Below the pieces are notes generated by a model, which saw nothing but the letters and a program-made list of their open reading frames with translations, was not told where the DNA came from and made no database searches. Below, one piece after another: positions 21,254 to 22,424 of a stretch of DNA of 22,424 nucleotides. Position 1 is the stretch's first letter; each line of letters opens with the position of its first letter. A program made the translations under genes and the position numbers. Source of the DNA: Candidatus Altimarinota bacterium (GTDB lineage Bacteria; Patescibacteriota; Gracilibacteria; UBA4473); contig JALVIB010000068.1 in the NCBI GenBank assembly GCA_027028725.1, forward strand, positions 1-22,424. The letters run 5' to 3'.

Positions 21254-22348
21254 ATGAAGCCTACTTACGATATCACGAAATCATACGACTGGAACTACGA
21301 AAATGGTCCAATTTTTACAGGTAAAATTCCAGAAAGGAAAAATCCCCACCGCGGAGCGGGGCACAGCGCGAAAAAATTTAAGCTTTGGGATTTTGAACTA
21401 AATTCACCAATTGGAGTGCCGGCAGGACCACTTTTGAACTCGAACTGGATTAAACTTTATGCCGAACTGGGATTTGATATTCCCGTTTATAAAACAGTTC
21501 GCTCGGTTTACCGTGAATGTCATCCCAATCCGAATTGTATTTATATTCAGCGACGCGACCAATTAACCGAAGACGAAATTGGCGCGGACATTGTCGGAAA
21601 TTTCAATGAACCAAAAAATTCGCGGGAAATTACGATTACTAATTCCTTTGGTGTGCCGTCTAAATCTCCGCAAGAATGGATGGCGGACATCGAAAAAGCC
21701 AATTCCTATATGGGTGAAGGGCAGGTGATGATTGTGTCCATTAACGGAACGCCGGGAAGCGGGACCGACATTGTTTCCGACTATGTGCGCGTAGCGGAAA
21801 TGGCGAAGGAAGCGGGTGCCAAAATTATCGAAGCGAATTATTCTTGTCCGAATGTTTCCACGGGCGAGGGGAGTATTTATAGCGATCCGGAAATGTCCGC
21901 GAAAATTTCACAAGCCATCAAAAAGGCGATTGGAAATGTGCCTTTTATGATTAAGTTGGGGAACTTCAAAAATCCCGCGAAATTAGAGGAAGTTGCCAAA
22001 GCAAATGCGCCTTTTGTTGACGGAATTGCCGGGATTAACACGATTAAGATGAATGTTTACAATGAAGCAGGTGAGCAGGCTTTGCCGGGTGAAGGGAGAT
22101 TGGGAAGCGGTTTATGCGGGAATGCGATTCATGATATTGCCCAGAAATTTACTGAAAATCTCGCGAAAATTAAGCGAGACAATAATTTTGATTTCATTAT
22201 TTGCGGTGTGGGCGGAATTATGACCGCTGACGATTTTGCGGAACGCTTGGAGGGCGGCGCAGATATCGCGATGTCGGCGACCGCGGCGATGTGGAATCCG
22301 CTTTTGGCTTCAGAATTTCATGAGAAGTTTGGGGACAAGTTTAATTAG
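21254..22348 (+). CDS. pyrD: Dihydroorotate dehydrogenase family flavoprotein
   Basis: 364 residues from the ATG at 21254. It adopts a TIM-barrel FMN fold. FELNSPIGVPAGPLLNS starts the barrel. TNSFGVPS, ANYSCPNVSTGEG (with the N-x-S-C-P-N signature and the probable catalytic Cys/Ser region), MIKLGNFKNPAK, and the FMN-phosphate motif CGVGGIMTADDFAERLEGGADIAMSATA complete it. Dihydroorotate dehydrogenase makes orotate in pyrimidine synthesis; related enzymes reduce other substrates, so pyrD is probable rather than certain. Residues about 28-42 (ERKNPHRGAGHSAKK) are encoded by an inserted palindromic repeat (21338-21379) just before the barrel starts. The promoter makes the mRNA leaderless. Confidence 0.85.
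   Translation: MKPTYDITKSYDWNYENGPIFTGKIPERKNPHRGAGHSAKKFKLWDFELNSPIGVPAGPLLNSNWIKLYAELGFDIPVYKTVRSVYRECHPNPNCIYIQRRDQLTEDEIGADIVGNFNEPKNSREITITNSFGVPSKSPQEWMADIEKANSYMGEGQVMIVSINGTPGSGTDIVSDYVRVAEMAKEAGAKIIEANYSCPNVSTGEGSIYSDPEMSAKISQAIKKAIGNVPFMIKLGNFKNPAKLEEVAKANAPFVDGIAGINTIKMNVYNEAGEQALPGEGRLGSGLCGNAIHDIAQKFTENLAKIKRDNNFDFIICGVGGIMTADDFAERLEGGADIAMSATAAMWNPLLASEFHEKFGDKFN
21338..21379 (+). repeat. 21-bp palindromic insert splitting the iterated motif inside pyrD
   Basis: AAAAATCCC (21338-21346) and GCGAAAAAATTT (21368-21379) are motif halves. The insert (21347-21367) begins CACCGCGGAG and ends CGGGGCACAGC. It adds seven residues in frame and closely matches the insert at 9742-9762 in the epimerase gene. 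Confidence 0.85.
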
Positions 22349-22424
22349 TAGAGTTTACTAGTTAACGAGTTTACAAGATAAAGAAAAATTTCGCGGGAAA
22401 TTTTTATTAATTAATAGTTAATAG
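22349..22424. repeat. Repeat units after pyrD
   Basis: Contains an AACGAGTTTACAAGATAAAG unit (22363-22382) of the family also seen at 4815-4838, an iterated motif (near 22389) and TTAATTAATAGTTAATAG (22407-22424). The window ends inside this unit. Confidence 0.6.

Larger units (their letters stand above)
1..22424. repeat. Highly iterated motif, consensus AAAATCCCGCGAAATTTT (core CCCGCGAAA / TTTCGCGGG)
   Basis: By eye I find about 53 exact copies of the 9-base core, near: 103, 743, 914, 1079, 1315, 1654, 1924, 2228, 3338, 3699, 4033, 4335, 4767, 4920, 5012, 6249, 6513, 6973, 7417, 7619, 7682, 8317, 8373, 8382, 9356, 9402, 10254, 10427, 10584, 10795, 11537, 12309, 12767, 13134, 13529, 13836, 14477, 15015, 16137, 16395, 17270, 17606, 17804, 17894, 18005, 19338, 19517, 20188, 20924, 21047, 21143, 21974, 22389. 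About 27 read CCCGCGAAA and 26 read TTTCGCGGG on the + strand. Many more one-mismatch copies exist (TTTCGCGGA, TTTCGCGAG, ATTCGCGGG). Copies sit both in gaps and inside genes, where they are read in all frames (NPAKF, SREI, FAGF, ISRA). See findings. Confidence 0.95.

Noticed and set aside
1..22424. Iterated motif as a KOPS- or Chi-type polar signal
   Set aside because: Orientation is balanced within the window, whereas such signals are strongly strand-biased. A whole-genome test is still needed.
1..22424. Insertion sequences, prophage or integron
   Set aside because: No transposase, integrase, recombinase or phage structural gene is visible. The repeats are small and non-coding.

Overview
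The window looks like a chromosomal segment of an uncultivated, AT-rich bacterium, most likely from the Candidate Phyla Radiation (Patescibacteria). Peregrinibacteria is a reasonable guess but not proven. The support is a type IV pseudopilin, a small secreted protein with a T4SS-pilin-like double membrane tail, a DUF3352-like membrane protein, an SLH-domain surface protein, a phosphoketolase, an archaeal-type triosephosphate isomerase, and many lineage-specific short proteins. The genetic code is standard: the housekeeping genes have no internal UGA, and trpS ends in UGA. Shine-Dalgarno sites are almost absent, and at least three genes appear to have promoters placed so that the mRNA would begin at or next to the start codon.

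Layout. 1-99: end of an unknown gene. 114-740 (-): nucleotidyltransferase. 781-1143: repeat mosaic. 1153-2103 (-): secreted HExxH protein. 2318-3682 (-): large lipoprotein, divergent from an SLH-domain protein (3802-4794 +). 5083-6510 (+): glycyl-tRNA synthetase. 6532-7352 (-): two orphan genes, one frameshifted. 7463-8440 (+): trpS. 8429-9291 (-): two more orphan genes. 9460-10548 (+): NAD-dependent sugar epimerase. 10751-11530 (+): T4SS-pilin-like protein. 11643-13386 (-): two tandem paralogous secreted basic proteins. 13907-16273 (+): phosphoketolase. 16647-17309 (+): archaeal-type TIM. 17358-17802 (+): HicBA toxin-antitoxin. 17973-19939 (-): DUF721/DciA-like and DUF3352-like pair. 20076-20152 (+): tRNA-Pro(UGG). 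20249-20878 (-): GspG-like pseudopilin. 21254-22348 (+): dihydroorotate dehydrogenase family protein.

The outstanding signal is not a gene. A short motif, consensus AAAATCCCGCGAAATTTT (core CCCGCGAAA), occurs about fifty times in 22.4 kb. It is equally common in both orientations, lies in genes and gaps alike, and is read in every codon frame. It resembles a DNA uptake sequence or a cyanobacterial HIP1-type iterated element. In three unrelated genes the motif is split at exactly the same internal point (CCC|GCG) by a 21- or 27-bp GC-rich palindromic insert, always keeping the reading frame. A different 50-bp dispersed repeat is also inserted in frame in the epimerase gene. The intergenic regions are mosaics of at least eight repeat families, some nested inside each other.

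Functionally, phosphoketolase (acetyl-phosphate plus glyceraldehyde-3-phosphate) and TIM fit a fermentative phosphoketolase/lower-glycolysis metabolism. The SLH protein, lipoprotein, basic secreted paralogs and pilin-type proteins make up a rich cell-surface set. If the iterated motif is an uptake signal, the pseudopilin gene would fit a pilus-based DNA import system, but no competence gene is visible here.
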